Assembly (NCBI RefSeq): GCF_005405265.1
Contig: NZ_BJDS01000002.1
Span: 179,189-243,188 of the forward strand
Length of the DNA stretch: 64,000 nt
Direction of reading: 5' to 3'
Source of the DNA: Enterococcus songbeiensis
GTDB lineage: Bacteria; Bacillota; Bacilli; Lactobacillales; Enterococcaceae
The position numbers and the translations under genes are program-made. Under the pieces are notes generated by a model, which searched no databases, was not told where the DNA came from, and saw nothing but the letters and a program-made list of their open reading frames with translations. Positions 35,275-43,631 of this stretch are shown one piece after another. Within the stretch, counting starts at the first letter, position 1, and the number at the start of each line of letters is the position of its first letter.

Positions 35275-35820
35275 ATGCAATTCACTTTACGGGAACAACT
35301 CACTGCCGCAATTTTTGCGGGCATTATCGCAGCATTATCGCCAATAACGATTCCATTCGGTCTGATTCCCATGACCCTGCAAACATTTGCTGTGGGGTTG
35401 ACCGTGACAATTTTAGGCGCAAAAAACGGAACCTGGGCAGTGTTGATTTATTTACTATTGGGACTTTTGGGCTTGCCGGTTTTTGCGGGAGGAACTGCCG
35501 GAATCGGTGTGCTGTTTGGACCCACGGGAGGGTTTTTGATTGGCTTTATTTTTAACGGTTTGCTGACAGGATGGCTCGTGGAAAAAATGCACTATTCCTA
35601 CCTTGGGGGCTTCTTGGGAAATATTCTTGGGGCTTTCGTCACTCTGCTTTTTGGTACCCTCTGGTTAAAGCTCAGTACAGAAATGAATTGGCTGGGAGCA
35701 TTTAATGCCGGAATGGTGCCTTTCTTACTGCCGGGAGTGATCAAAGCTGTAGCAGCCGGGGGAATCGGCATCATGATCCACAACCGTTTAAGCAGCTATT
35801 TGCTTCGTTTGAATAAATAA
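35275..35820 (+). CDS. bioY: biotin transporter BioY (substrate-binding S component)
   Basis: A 181-residue membrane protein with about six helices and BioY motifs: LTAAIFAGIIAALSPITIPFG, PMTLQTFAVGLTVTILG and VLIYLLLGLLGLPVFAGGTAGIGVLFGPTGGFLIGF. It captures biotin and docks with an ECF energising module encoded elsewhere. AAGGA precedes the ATG. The BirA-type operator upstream supports the biotin assignment. Monocistronic. Confidence 0.95.
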   Translation: MQFTLREQLTAAIFAGIIAALSPITIPFGLIPMTLQTFAVGLTVTILGAKNGTWAVLIYLLLGLLGLPVFAGGTAGIGVLFGPTGGFLIGFIFNGLLTGWLVEKMHYSYLGGFLGNILGAFVTLLFGTLWLKLSTEMNWLGAFNAGMVPFLLPGVIKAVAAGGIGIMIHNRLSSYLLRLNK

Positions 35821-35823
35821 AAA

Positions 35824-35867
35824 AACCTGAAACTAAAGACGTTTTTGCGTCCGCTAGGTTTCAGGTT
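35824..35867. terminator. Bidirectional terminator between bioY and hup
   Basis: AACCTGAAAC / GTTTCAGGTT stem with T-rich sequence on the plus side and Ts on the minus side (from 35820). Confidence 0.75.
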
Positions 35868-35874
35868 CTTGTTT

Positions 35875-36147
35875 TTAGTTCACTGATTCTTTTAATTGTT
35901 TGCCTGGTTTGAAAGCTGGATTTTTTGAAGCTGGAATGGTGATTTCTTCCCCAGTTTGTGGATTACGGCCTTTTCTTGCGGCACGGTCACGTACTTCAAA
36001 CGTTCCAAATCCCATGATTTGAACACTTTCACCGTTTTTTAAAGAAGTTTCAACTGTTTCAAGAACAGCTCCTACAGCGGCGGTCGCGTCTTTTTTCGTT
36101 AATCCGGATTTTTCTGCTACTGCTGCGATTAAATCTGCTTTATTCAT
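35875..36147 (-). CDS. hup: DNA-binding protein HU
   Basis: A 90-residue [34 protein letters not shown] and the DNA-binding arm signature [24 protein letters not shown], with the [10 protein letters not shown] end. It is the main nucleoid protein. Promoter visible upstream, terminator downstream; optimal codon use fits high expression. Confidence 0.98.
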   Translation of the reverse strand: MNKADLIAAVAEKSGLTKKDATAAVGAVLETVETSLKNGESVQIMGFGTFEVRDRAARKGRNPQTGEEITIPASKNPAFKPGKQLKESVN

Positions 36148-36206
36148 GTAACTTTCCTCCTGATTGAAAATAACTTTTTGAAGTGCATTAGCAACTCCTG
36201 CTTCTT

Positions 36207-36235
36207 ATTCTATCAAAATCCTATAAACACTACAA
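36207..36235 (-). promoter_or_regulatory. hup promoter
   Basis: On the minus strand TTGTAG, 17-bp spacer, TAGAAT, about 60 bp before the hup start. Confidence 0.6.
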
Positions 36236-36246
36236 TCAAAACCTTT

Positions 36247-36852
36247 TCACACCTGCATTAACAAATTGTACAGAGGGACTAAAGCAAGATAACTCTCTAG
36301 CATATAAGCCTTGGCTTCTTCCGGATGTTGCCACAGTTCACTGTCTTTTAGAAGCACACGCCCCACTTGAAATTCCCCTTTTTTCACATCCCGCAAGCGC
36401 CGTAAGGTTTTTTCCAAGGTTGTACTTTCCAGCGGCAGCACAGCATTTTCCATATGGTTTGGGCTAAGGATGCTATCTTTTGGCAGTTCTTCAAACAGCT
36501 CGTGATGTGTCAACATTTTTTCCGCCATTTCACTTTTTTGAGGTGGCTGATCAATCAAGGACAGCCACATGAAAACATACTCTTCACAAATGCCTAATTG
36601 GAAATGGGGCTCCATTTTATAGCCCCGCTTTTTTTGACTCAACGCTGACAAGGTACTTTCCGGTGGGTACACGCTTCGGCGGCGATGCTGGGCAATATGA
36701 AGAAACAGCTCTTTTTGAATCCGTTCCTCGATTATCGGCTGAAATTCAGCCTGTAATGAATGAAAAACCGGTTGGATTTCTGCACGAATAGCAGCCATTC
36801 TTGGCTCCAACCCGTAAACAGTAAAAACTGCAAAACTTTTTTCCGTGAACAA
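36247..36852 (-). CDS. DUF1054 (YktB-like) family protein
   Basis: A 201-residue soluble protein matching DUF1054: FAVFTVYGLEPRMAAIRAEIQPVF, LFLHIAQHRRRSVYPPESTLSALSQKKRGYKMEPHFQLGI. Start assigned to TTG at 36852, because GAGGG lies 7 nt upstream and the protein then begins MFTEKSFAVF, matching YktB; the open frame to 36924 includes 24 unrelated residues and the terminator region. Function unknown. Confidence 0.85.
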   Translation of the reverse strand: MFTEKSFAVFTVYGLEPRMAAIRAEIQPVFHSLQAEFQPIIEERIQKELFLHIAQHRRRSVYPPESTLSALSQKKRGYKMEPHFQLGICEEYVFMWLSLIDQPPQKSEMAEKMLTHHELFEELPKDSILSPNHMENAVLPLESTTLEKTLRRLRDVKKGEFQVGRVLLKDSELWQHPEEAKAYMLESYLALVPLYNLLMQV

Positions 36853-36910
36853 CAAACATCCCTCTTTTACTTTTTCCATCATTGTAGTCGTCTTTTCTTT
36901 TTCAGACAAC

Positions 36911-36945
36911 AAAAAACAGCTCATCCTTCAATCGAAATGAGCTGT
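36911..36945 (-). terminator. Rho-independent terminator of queT
   Basis: ACAGCTCAT / ATGAGCTGT stem, with a run of six Ts after it on the minus strand. Confidence 0.85.
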
Positions 36946-36951
36946 GACATT

Positions 36952-37461
36952 TTATTTCGTTAAGTCGATTCGTTTGCCGATAAAATGAATGATGACCCCG
37001 CCAATCGTCATGGAGACCAATTCCCCTAAACCGATGATCAGCCAATTATAGAAAAATGGTGCTTGGTATAAAATAGTCAACTGACCGGCAACGGTAAACA
37101 TAGAGACAGCAAAAACCAGCGCTGTGACCACCATTTTATTTTTCATTGATTTCATCCGCTTTGTCAGCCATTGATTAAACAACAGCACAAAAAGCGTGCA
37201 GACACTCCCTACCACGACATCGATCAATCCATTGGGTGAAGCGATGTTGGCGATTGCCACGCCAACGGTTACTGCCCAAATGTACCGCTTATTATACAAC
37301 GCCAGATAATTAAACATTTCTGATAAGCGAATTTGTACAGCACCGAAACTGATGACTGCCAGAAAAACCGTGACTACCACATATAAACTGGCAACCAGCG
37401 CCATCTTAGCAGTTTCTTTCGTGGTCCAGCGAGAAGCTGAACGTACTTCATGATTATTCAT
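36952..37461 (-). CDS. queT: QueT-family queuosine-precursor transporter (ECF S component)
   Basis: A 169-residue membrane protein with five to six helices; the block GAVQIRLSEMFNYLALYNKRYIWAVTVGVAIAN is characteristic of COG4708/QueT. It imports a queuosine precursor (preQ1 or preQ0) for tRNA modification. The preQ1-II riboswitch directly upstream, overlapping its ribosome-binding site, supports both gene and ligand. Confidence 0.95.
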   Translation of the reverse strand: MNNHEVRSASRWTTKETAKMALVASLYVVVTVFLAVISFGAVQIRLSEMFNYLALYNKRYIWAVTVGVAIANIASPNGLIDVVVGSVCTLFVLLFNQWLTKRMKSMKNKMVVTALVFAVSMFTVAGQLTILYQAPFFYNWLIIGLGELVSMTIGGVIIHFIGKRIDLTK

Positions 37462-37470
37462 TTTTCGACA

Positions 37471-37529
37471 CTCCTTTACAAGTCAATGACTTGGTAATAA
37501 CTGCGACCAAAGGATTGAAGTGCCGCAGT
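37471..37529 (-). ncRNA. preQ1-II (COG4708) riboswitch
   Basis: On the minus strand: P1 stem CTGCG (37524-37528) / CGCAG (37501-37505) whose loop holds TCCTTT (37509-37514), a linker TTATTAC, hairpin CAAGTCA/TGACTTG (37479-37493), then AAAGGAG (37471-37477). The loop TCCTTT can pair with AAAGGA, forming the H-type pseudoknot that sequesters the Shine-Dalgarno of queT (ATG at 37461). This is the known preQ1-II arrangement: ligand binding blocks translation. Confidence 0.9.
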
Positions 37530-37622
37530 GCGGAAATTTTCCGCTATCTTTTATCTTAATCAAAAAACCGCATCTGGCAAGAGGGGATTGCCCAAAAATG
37601 TTGTCATTCGTTACTACCTTCT

Positions 37623-38375
37623 TTATTTCAACAGCCAGCCGCCATCGATCGGCAGGATATTTCCCTGAAGGTAGCTAGCCTGTTCACTAGCCAAAAATAA
37701 GGTTAGATTGGCAACCTCTTCCGGCTGTGCCCAGCGTTTGACTGGTGTTTCGTCGGCGACCCATTTGGCCATCTTTCCTTCACCGGCAAAATCCGCTGCA
37801 TTCATCGGTGTTTGAATTGCACCAGGAGCGATTGCAGCGACGTGAATACCGCTGGCTGCGTAATCCAGCGCTAATTGCTTGGTAAATCCGGCAATCGCAT
37901 GTTTAGAGGTTGTGTAGGCAATTCCGCCACCACCAGCCACAAGACTGGCAATAGAAGCCATGTTAATGATCGTCCCATTTTTTCGGGCAAGCATCGTCGG
38001 CAAAACGGCTTTTGTTAAATGGAACATGCTATCCAGGTTTGTTCCTAAAATATGACGCCATAGTGTTTCGTCGGTTTCCATCAGCGGACGATAATCGTCC
38101 AAAACGCCGGCGGTATTCAGCAAGATATCAATCCGACCAAATTTTTCCAGACATTGTGCAACAGCTTGTCGGCAAAATTCGGCTTCTTCAAGATCACCCA
38201 TTAGAAAAAACGAGGTGGCGGGGAATTCTTCCTTTAATTCGGCTCCCTGTGGTTTTTTATCCACACCAAAAATGATTCCTCCGGCAGTTAGAAAAGCTTT
38301 TGCCTGTGCCAAACCAATGCCTGAAGCTGCTCCCGTTACGAAAACGACTTTTCCGGTAAATTCGTTTGGCTTCAT
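37623..38375 (-). CDS. short-chain dehydrogenase/reductase, FabG-like
   Basis: A 250-residue SDR: cofactor loop TGAASGIG (about 14-21), GVDKKP with an Asp after beta-2 (suggesting NAD rather than NADP), NTAG (about 84), Ser plus YTTSK catalytic residues (about 148-152) and the C-terminal DGGWLLK. ATG at 38375 overlaps the stop of the upstream DUF2829 gene in an ATGA junction. Substrate unknown. The pairing with a Tad2-like gene is unusual. Confidence 0.88.
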   Translation of the reverse strand: MKPNEFTGKVVFVTGAASGIGLAQAKAFLTAGGIIFGVDKKPQGAELKEEFPATSFFLMGDLEEAEFCRQAVAQCLEKFGRIDILLNTAGVLDDYRPLMETDETLWRHILGTNLDSMFHLTKAVLPTMLARKNGTIINMASIASLVAGGGGIAYTTSKHAIAGFTKQLALDYAASGIHVAAIAPGAIQTPMNAADFAGEGKMAKWVADETPVKRWAQPEEVANLTLFLASEQASYLQGNILPIDGGWLLK

Positions 38376-38596
38376 GGGGTCACGATCTTCCAATCCTCTG
38401 CTAAAATGTCACAAACTGTCGGTGCAAAACTTGAAAAACCTTCGTCTGAGGTTTTAATCAATAGATACGGTGTTACTGGATGTCCTTCAAATTCATCCCC
38501 GGCAACGAATGTCACGTATAATTCAAAACCACCCCAGCCTTCCCGGATGATTTTTGCTCCCTTTTTTAGTTGGGGTAAAATCTCTTCAAATGTCAT
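38372..38596 (-). CDS. DUF2829 (Tad2-like) small protein
   Basis: A 74-residue protein: MTFEEILPQLKKGAKIIREGW, a beta-rich middle with YLLIKTSD, and the family ending DILAEDWKIV. This is the DUF2829 plan; phage members, called Tad2, sequester the cyclic-ADP-ribose-type signal of Thoeris defence. Start ATG at 38596 follows AAGGAGG; the open frame to 38653 is not used. No phage genes surround it; it is coupled by a 4-bp overlap to an SDR gene, so a host metabolic or nucleotide-binding role is equally possible. The family call is from memory of its conserved ends. Confidence 0.8.
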   Translation of the reverse strand: MTFEEILPQLKKGAKIIREGWGGFELYVTFVAGDEFEGHPVTPYLLIKTSDEGFSSFAPTVCDILAEDWKIVTP

Positions 38597-38677
38597 TTTT
38601 TTTCCTCCTTTTTTCTTTGTTCCCACTATACCTTTTCCCTTCACAAAAAACAATTTGCAATTTTAATGTATTTCTAC

Positions 38678-38706
38678 TTGAAAATTTTCAGAAATTTTGG
38701 TTACAT
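38678..38706 (+). promoter_or_regulatory. Promoter-like element with CodY box upstream of the MIP channel gene
   Basis: TTGAAA, 17-bp spacer, weak TTACAT. AATTTTCAGAAATTT (38683-38697) matches the CodY consensus at 14 of 15 positions and has the same placement relative to the -35 as in cycA. Confidence 0.65.
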
Positions 38707-38807
38707 AGTAATGTTTGGTGTTTTCCGAGCGATCATTTGATTTTTTCTATTTGCACTGATTGCATTGCTCTGCATCACTGACAAAAAATATTAGGAGGAA
38801 GTATATT

Positions 38808-39539
38808 TTGGATTATTCATTAATGACTCGTCTGGCAGCGGAATTTGTCGGAACTGCTCTGTTAATTATGTTAGGAAATGGTGCAGTAGCAAACGTAGAC
38901 TTGAAAGGCACAAAAGGATATGGCAGTGACTGGATGCTGATTGCTGTAGGGTATGGCTGTGGGGTTATGATTCCAGCTATGATGTTTGGTTCGATCAGTG
39001 GAAACCACATCAATCCCGCTTTTTCGATTGGTTTAGCCGTAGCCGGTATGTTCCCTTGGGCAGAAGTTGTTCCTTATATCATCGCACAATTACTTGGTGC
39101 CATTGTTGGTCAATTAATTATTGTTGCCTGCTACAAACCGTATTACGATCAAACAGAAAATCCTCAACACATTTTGGGAACTTTCTCGACAATCAATAGT
39201 GTTGGTTCAAAACTCAACGGATTCGTTAATGAATTTGTTGGTTCATTTATTTTGTTTCTTGGTGCCATCGGAATCACGAAAGCACCTTTCTTCCAAGACA
39301 ATTTGGGAACAGCCCACTTTGCTTTAGGTTTCTTGGTTTGGACACTGGTTGCATCCTTAGGTGGACCAACTGGCCCCGGCTTGAACCCAGCTCGTGACTT
39401 CGGTCCTCGTTTGGTTCACGCTTTACTGCCTTTGAAAAATAAAGGCGATTCTCAATGGAGCTATTCATGGGTACCCGTTGTTGCGCCGATTTTAGCCAGC
39501 ATCGTTGCAATTCTATTTTATAAAGCACTCTTCTTATAA
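38808..39539 (+). CDS. MIP-family aquaglyceroporin (glycerol facilitator type)
   Basis: A 243-residue six-helix channel with both half-helix NPA motifs (GNHINPAFSIGLA and GPGLNPARDFGPRL). The Asp after the second NPAR is the marker for glycerol-type rather than water-only channels. Start is TTG at 38808, nine bases after AGGAGG; no ATG is better placed. It may carry glycerol, dihydroxyacetone or lactate; no glp genes adjoin it. CodY box in the promoter. Confidence 0.9.
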   Translation: MDYSLMTRLAAEFVGTALLIMLGNGAVANVDLKGTKGYGSDWMLIAVGYGCGVMIPAMMFGSISGNHINPAFSIGLAVAGMFPWAEVVPYIIAQLLGAIVGQLIIVACYKPYYDQTENPQHILGTFSTINSVGSKLNGFVNEFVGSFILFLGAIGITKAPFFQDNLGTAHFALGFLVWTLVASLGGPTGPGLNPARDFGPRLVHALLPLKNKGDSQWSYSWVPVVAPILASIVAILFYKALFL

Positions 39540-39551
39540 AATTTAGCCAGA

Positions 39552-39589
39552 AAAAGGCGTGAAAATCTACGGATTTTCACGCCTTTTTT
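39552..39589. terminator. Rho-independent terminator of the MIP gene
   Basis: AAGGCGTGAAAATC / GATTTTCACGCCTT with a 4-nt loop and Ts; symmetrical enough to serve the convergent phosphoesterase gene too. Confidence 0.9.
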
Positions 39590-40484
39590 AGTAGGGGACA
39601 AAGGTGATTGCCTGCTGAATTTCTTCTACCAGATGTTGTTCTTTGTATGCATCAAAAAGCGGCTGGTTTTGTCGAATAATCCCGCGAAATTTCAAGGGAT
39701 TTATCTGATCAATCAACTGGTATTCCGACATAAACTGTCGGGTCAGCTGCCATTCATAGAAATAGCCGAAGGGGCGACAACTGTATTCAATCCCATTAAT
39801 CATTTTGTCGGCAAAACGCCGATGAGTATGCCCAAAAATCACTTGTTTTACATTCGGATAGTGATCCAAAACTTCCCCGATAGCTTCTGAACCCAGAAAA
39901 GCATTCAGGGCATTCCACCGTGAAAAACTAGGATCAGTTTGATAAACAATAAATTCCCGTCGCGGCACAAAATGAGTCGCCAAAATAATTTGTTTCTTTT
40001 GTTGAGACAACTGATCCAAGGATTGTCGCAATTGCGTGATGATTTGTTGCGTAATCTCAGGATCGCTGGCTTTTCGCTGAATCATACGGTCATACCAATA
40101 CAATCGCTTCATTCGCAAAATCTTTTGTGGATCCAAATTTGTTGCATACTGGTAATCGTACCAGCCATTCATCCCTAAAAGAACAGTATTTTCAGAAAGA
40201 GGCAGTGTTCGAAAATTCAAAAAGCGTGCATCGTCAAATTCTTCAATCCCGCTTTCTGATAAATCTGCCATTTCATGATTGCCCCAATTAAAGGTCGTCT
40301 GCCAGTGTTGTTGAAAAAAATCAAACACGGCCAATGCCGCATGAATGTGATTGGCGGTATCGCCGGCAAAATGTACCCGAGTGGTTTGAGCAGCCTGCAG
40401 GACCCCAGCAATTTTTTCCAAATCTTCAGTGGTCAGGCGATTGATATCTACATGCAGGTCACTGATTACGGCTAGTTTTCCCAT
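39588..40484 (-). CDS. metallophosphoesterase
   Basis: A 298-residue calcineurin-like phosphoesterase with ISDLHVDIN (metal Asp and His), FAGDTANH, NWGNHE, ATHFVPR and FGHTHRRF. Resembles the family of putative phosphoesterases usual in Lactobacillales. Substrate unknown. Its ATG lies 4 bp after the stop of the Fe-S-type gene and uses a site inside it, so the two are co-translated. Confidence 0.88.
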   Translation of the reverse strand: MGKLAVISDLHVDINRLTTEDLEKIAGVLQAAQTTRVHFAGDTANHIHAALAVFDFFQQHWQTTFNWGNHEMADLSESGIEEFDDARFLNFRTLPLSENTVLLGMNGWYDYQYATNLDPQKILRMKRLYWYDRMIQRKASDPEITQQIITQLRQSLDQLSQQKKQIILATHFVPRREFIVYQTDPSFSRWNALNAFLGSEAIGEVLDHYPNVKQVIFGHTHRRFADKMINGIEYSCRPFGYFYEWQLTRQFMSEYQLIDQINPLKFRGIIRQNQPLFDAYKEQHLVEEIQQAITFVPY

Positions 40485-40487
40485 TTT

Positions 40488-40859
40488 TCAGCCTGCAAAC
40501 TTCTGATCGACGGAAATAATCGGAACATTATCTGCCAATACACCGCTTTTTCCTTTAAGCTGAATCGTTCCATAGGCAGAATTAAAAACAGCTTCAACTT
40601 CTGGTTCCAAATATTTTTCTGCGGAATGCTTAAAATAAATTTCCCCAATCTCAGTCGTCAATCGTTCGTCATAGATGGCCGTATCACTGCTGTGTCCTTG
40701 CGCCACCAGTAAAAAACGAAAGCTGACATCCAAACGACAAGTGATAGCCGTTGCGGCAAACGGTCCTTCTCCATCTTCAAAATCAAGAAAGAGCCGATCA
40801 CCGGCTTGTTTTTTATCAGTCAGTTTTTTCTGAACTTCTTTGCTTAAATGTAAAATCAT
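40488..40859 (-). CDS. iron-sulfur cluster biosynthesis (HesB/IscA-type) family protein
   Basis: A 123-residue protein of the Lactobacillales branch of the Fe-S biosynthesis domain: MILHLSKEVQKKLTDKKQAGDRLFLDFEDGEGPF, CRLDVSFRFLLV, FKHSAEKYLEPEVEAVFNSAYGTIQLKG. The three Cys ligands of IscA are not conserved here (a single Cys is seen), so a true scaffold role is doubtful. ATG 40859 follows AAAGGAGG. First gene of a pair with the phosphoesterase. Confidence 0.72.
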   Translation of the reverse strand: MILHLSKEVQKKLTDKKQAGDRLFLDFEDGEGPFAATAITCRLDVSFRFLLVAQGHSSDTAIYDERLTTEIGEIYFKHSAEKYLEPEVEAVFNSAYGTIQLKGKSGVLADNVPIISVDQKFAG

Positions 40860-40907
40860 ACGCTTCCTCCTTTGCTTTTTCACAAATAAAAATTTAGAAA
40901 ACTTCTG

Positions 40908-41474
40908 TTAAACGATGGCTTGTTGCATCCAACGCTCGTGGGTGATGGCGTGAATCGCCACATCCAGAATTTCCCCTTTACGGATTCCGGCAGAGGCAAG
41001 GACTCCTTCTTGCTTCATCCCAATTTTTTCCATCACCCGCTTGGACGCCTGATTCCGAACATCCCGCAAAGCAAAAATCCGTGCCAGATTCATTTCTTCA
41101 AAGCCCAATTTCAACAAGACTTGCGCTGCTTCCGGCACGTAGCCTTTTCCCCAATAGGTTTTGTTCAGTACATAGCCAAGTTCGGCGGCACTTTTTTTGA
41201 CCCGCAGATCAATCGTCCCAATCAATTTTCCCGAACCAGGTTCTTCAATGCCATATTTGCCAAAAGGAGCCGCCATAAAATACGTAGCAATGGCTTTTCT
41301 CGTGTCTACAAGCGTTTGGTGGGCCAAAAAAACAAAACGAGTGGTTTCTTCGTCACCGGCATAGGCAAACATGTCTTGGGCATCTGCCAATGTTACTGGA
41401 CGCAGGCGCAGACGTGGTGTCACTATTTCCTGATGCTCTGCAAAAACCAATGCCCTATTTTCTTCTTGTTCCAT
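40908..41474 (-). CDS. GNAT acetyltransferase, RimJ/RimL type
   Basis: A 188-residue protein: TPRLRLRPVTLADAQDMFAYAGDEE, GTIDLRVKKSAAELGYVLNKTYWGKGYVPEAAQVLLKLGFEEMNLARIFALRDVRNQASKRVMEKIGMKQEG. This is the RimL-like GNAT signature with the acetyl-CoA loop at WGKGYV. It probably acetylates a protein N-terminus or small amine. Ribosome-binding site AGGTG is within the end of the amidohydrolase gene, indicating an operon. Confidence 0.9.
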   Translation of the reverse strand: MEQEENRALVFAEHQEIVTPRLRLRPVTLADAQDMFAYAGDEETTRFVFLAHQTLVDTRKAIATYFMAAPFGKYGIEEPGSGKLIGTIDLRVKKSAAELGYVLNKTYWGKGYVPEAAQVLLKLGFEEMNLARIFALRDVRNQASKRVMEKIGMKQEGVLASAGIRKGEILDVAIHAITHERWMQQAIV

Positions 41475-41480
41475 AAATTT

Positions 41481-43025
41481 TCACACCTGCTTTCCTTGTA
41501 AATACAATGCCTCGACTGTCAGAGCCGGCCATTTTTCCGCCGTTTCTTCAAAAATATCTTCGGATAAGACAATGAAATCCGCCGATTGTCCGACTGTCAG
41601 TTTTCCAGTGGCCGTTGTCGGAACAATTGCTGCCGCAGCCGTTGTATAAAGTCCCAGAGCTTCTCGTAAAGAGAGACGCTCCTCCTGATTTAAGTCTTCA
41701 CCCTTTGCTCCTTTGCGGGTCACTGCCGCAGTTAAACTCGTCAATACATCATCCGGCGCCAGCCATGCAGTTGCCGGAGCATCGGAAGAAAGTGCGGTTG
41801 GAATGCCGCTTTTTTTCATACTCTTTAACCGATACGTTTCCCGCAACCGTTTGGTGTCTAAGTTTTGAGAATAAGACGCATATTCTGCATACAAAAAAAT
41901 AATTTGTGTGACAAAGGCAAAATTCATTTTTGCGTTGGCAAATGCTGCCAATAGTTCATCGGATAATAGCGTGGCATGTTCAATTCGAACGGAAGGAATC
42001 GCAAGCCAAGGTTCTTTTTTTCCTAACGTATCTAAAATCAACTGAAGAGAAGCATCTCCCATCGCATGAATCGCAATTTGGCAATGATTGGCTTTGGCAA
42101 AATCATAGGCATTAAGTAAATCTTCCTTCGTGTTGATGGTAAAACCAGTCGTTTCTGAATTTTTAAAGGGTTCCTTCATATGGGCAGTTTGGTTGGAAAT
42201 CGTGCCGTCCATAAAAAGTTTGATTCCTGCCACATGAACCTGAGGATGGGTAGCTTGCGGCAGGTTTCCGTTTTTCACCTCATCCCAGGAATAATACAAA
42301 TAAACTGTTTGTGGCAGGCCTTGACGACACGCCTCACTATAAATCTCACCGTAATCAAACGGCTGGCGTAAACTGATCATATCGGAAATCACACCAATTC
42401 CTCGCTGCCGGTAATGGCTGCCCAACTGTAAGGTACGAGCAACTGCCGCCTCAAACGTCTCCTGATTTTTGACTTTTTTGATCAATTGACTAGCACCATT
42501 TTCAATCATGACCCCATTGGGCGTGCCGTCTGCAAACCGCCCAATCTTGCCTCCAATCGGCTCCGGTGTTTCCTGTGTGATTCCCGCCAACTGCAATGCT
42601 GCAGAATTGACGACACAAGAATGGCAGTCAGAACGCATCACATAGACCGGCTGTGTCAAGGAGACTTGATCCAAATCGTGGCAAGTTGGCGTACGTCCTT
42701 CGGCTAATTTTGATTCGTCATATCCCCAGCCTTCAATCCAGCCACTTTGATTGGGGGAAGCCTCTTTTAAGGCAGCGATCATTGCCTTGATACTAGTCAC
42801 ATTCGGCGGTGTGCATGCTACCTCGTTTAAGGTTTCACTGAGCCAAAGGGGGTGCGTGTGGATATCCCAAAAACTCGGTAAAACCGTTTTTCCTTGCAGA
42901 TCAATTACTTCATCTGCCGCAGCTTTCGGCTGATTTCCCAGCCAGATCACTTTCCCGTTTCCCACCATCATCGCTGAAACAAAACCTTCTTCTTGATAAA
43001 TTTTGCCGTTGATAAATAGCTGCAT
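41481..43025 (-). CDS. amidohydrolase, YtcJ-like
   Basis: A 514-residue metal-dependent hydrolase of the amidohydrolase-3 group: beta-sandwich start (LQGKTVLPSFWDIHTHPLW with the metal HxH), the central insert, IAIHAMGDASLQLILD, RIEHATLLSDEL and LSSDAPATAWLAP, then KLTVGQSADFIVLSED. Full length for YtcJ proteins. Substrate unknown; probably a cyclic amide or N-acyl compound. AAGGAG precedes the ATG. Confidence 0.9.
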   Translation of the reverse strand: MQLFINGKIYQEEGFVSAMMVGNGKVIWLGNQPKAAADEVIDLQGKTVLPSFWDIHTHPLWLSETLNEVACTPPNVTSIKAMIAALKEASPNQSGWIEGWGYDESKLAEGRTPTCHDLDQVSLTQPVYVMRSDCHSCVVNSAALQLAGITQETPEPIGGKIGRFADGTPNGVMIENGASQLIKKVKNQETFEAAVARTLQLGSHYRQRGIGVISDMISLRQPFDYGEIYSEACRQGLPQTVYLYYSWDEVKNGNLPQATHPQVHVAGIKLFMDGTISNQTAHMKEPFKNSETTGFTINTKEDLLNAYDFAKANHCQIAIHAMGDASLQLILDTLGKKEPWLAIPSVRIEHATLLSDELLAAFANAKMNFAFVTQIIFLYAEYASYSQNLDTKRLRETYRLKSMKKSGIPTALSSDAPATAWLAPDDVLTSLTAAVTRKGAKGEDLNQEERLSLREALGLYTTAAAAIVPTTATGKLTVGQSADFIVLSEDIFEETAEKWPALTVEALYLQGKQV

Positions 43026-43164
43026 AAAAGAAAATCTCCTTCTTGGCTTTTTCTTTCATTATACTGAAAGCAGAAAAAAACTCACGTCTCATCCCTTATT
43101 TCTGTCATTAAACTCCGATGGAAATCATGGTATAATAAAGTATCTGAATGAGAGGGGGAAGAAA

Positions 43165-43614
43165 ATGGCTGAAGATCAGTTGCAACAGCATTTAGATAAG
43201 GGACGGTATGGCGCACCTTTAGTCAAACCCGAAGAACAGCACAAATACATGGGAACTTTTCGTGAACGCTGCTACCTTAGCATGACCATCGCCGAAATGA
43301 AAAAGAAAACAAACCAAGAGAAATTGGTGCTTGAATTGGACAAACACCAAGATGTCACGATTCTTTTAAATGGACAGCTCCCGGCTACTCTACAAGGAGA
43401 ATACATCCAATTAGCAACCAAACATCAAGCCAAGTTTACGATCGTCAATGACGTGGACAACAAGCCCGACTCTTTCGGTTTGCTGCTCACCGCCAAAGAA
43501 GCGGTCAATGAACCAGAGATCGATGTGGAGAAAAAATATCCAGAAGAACCCGTGAAGGAAACGGAGCCGGAAGACCCCGACAAAGAAAGTTTTTGGAAAA
43601 AATTGTTTCACTAA
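43165..43614 (+). CDS. YueI (DUF1694) family protein
   Basis: A 149-residue protein: LDKGRYGAPLVKPEEQHKYMGTFRERCYLSMTIAEMKK, matching the DUF1694/YueI start, then TILLNGQLPATLQGEYIQLATKHQAKFTIVND, and an acidic, proline-rich tail ending FWKKLFH. Function unknown. AGAGGGGG precedes the ATG at 43165, and a -10-like TATAAT is at 43132 approximately. The next gene starts 17 bp after its stop. Confidence 0.85.
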   Translation: MAEDQLQQHLDKGRYGAPLVKPEEQHKYMGTFRERCYLSMTIAEMKKKTNQEKLVLELDKHQDVTILLNGQLPATLQGEYIQLATKHQAKFTIVNDVDNKPDSFGLLLTAKEAVNEPEIDVEKKYPEEPVKETEPEDPDKESFWKKLFH

Positions 43615-43631
43615 TGTCAGGAGGAATTTGT

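Noticed and set aside
37576..37592. Hairpin GGCAA / TTGCC upstream of the preQ1-II riboswitch as terminator of the SDR gene
   Set aside because: The T run on the minus strand is separated from the stem by eight bases, too far for a confident call.
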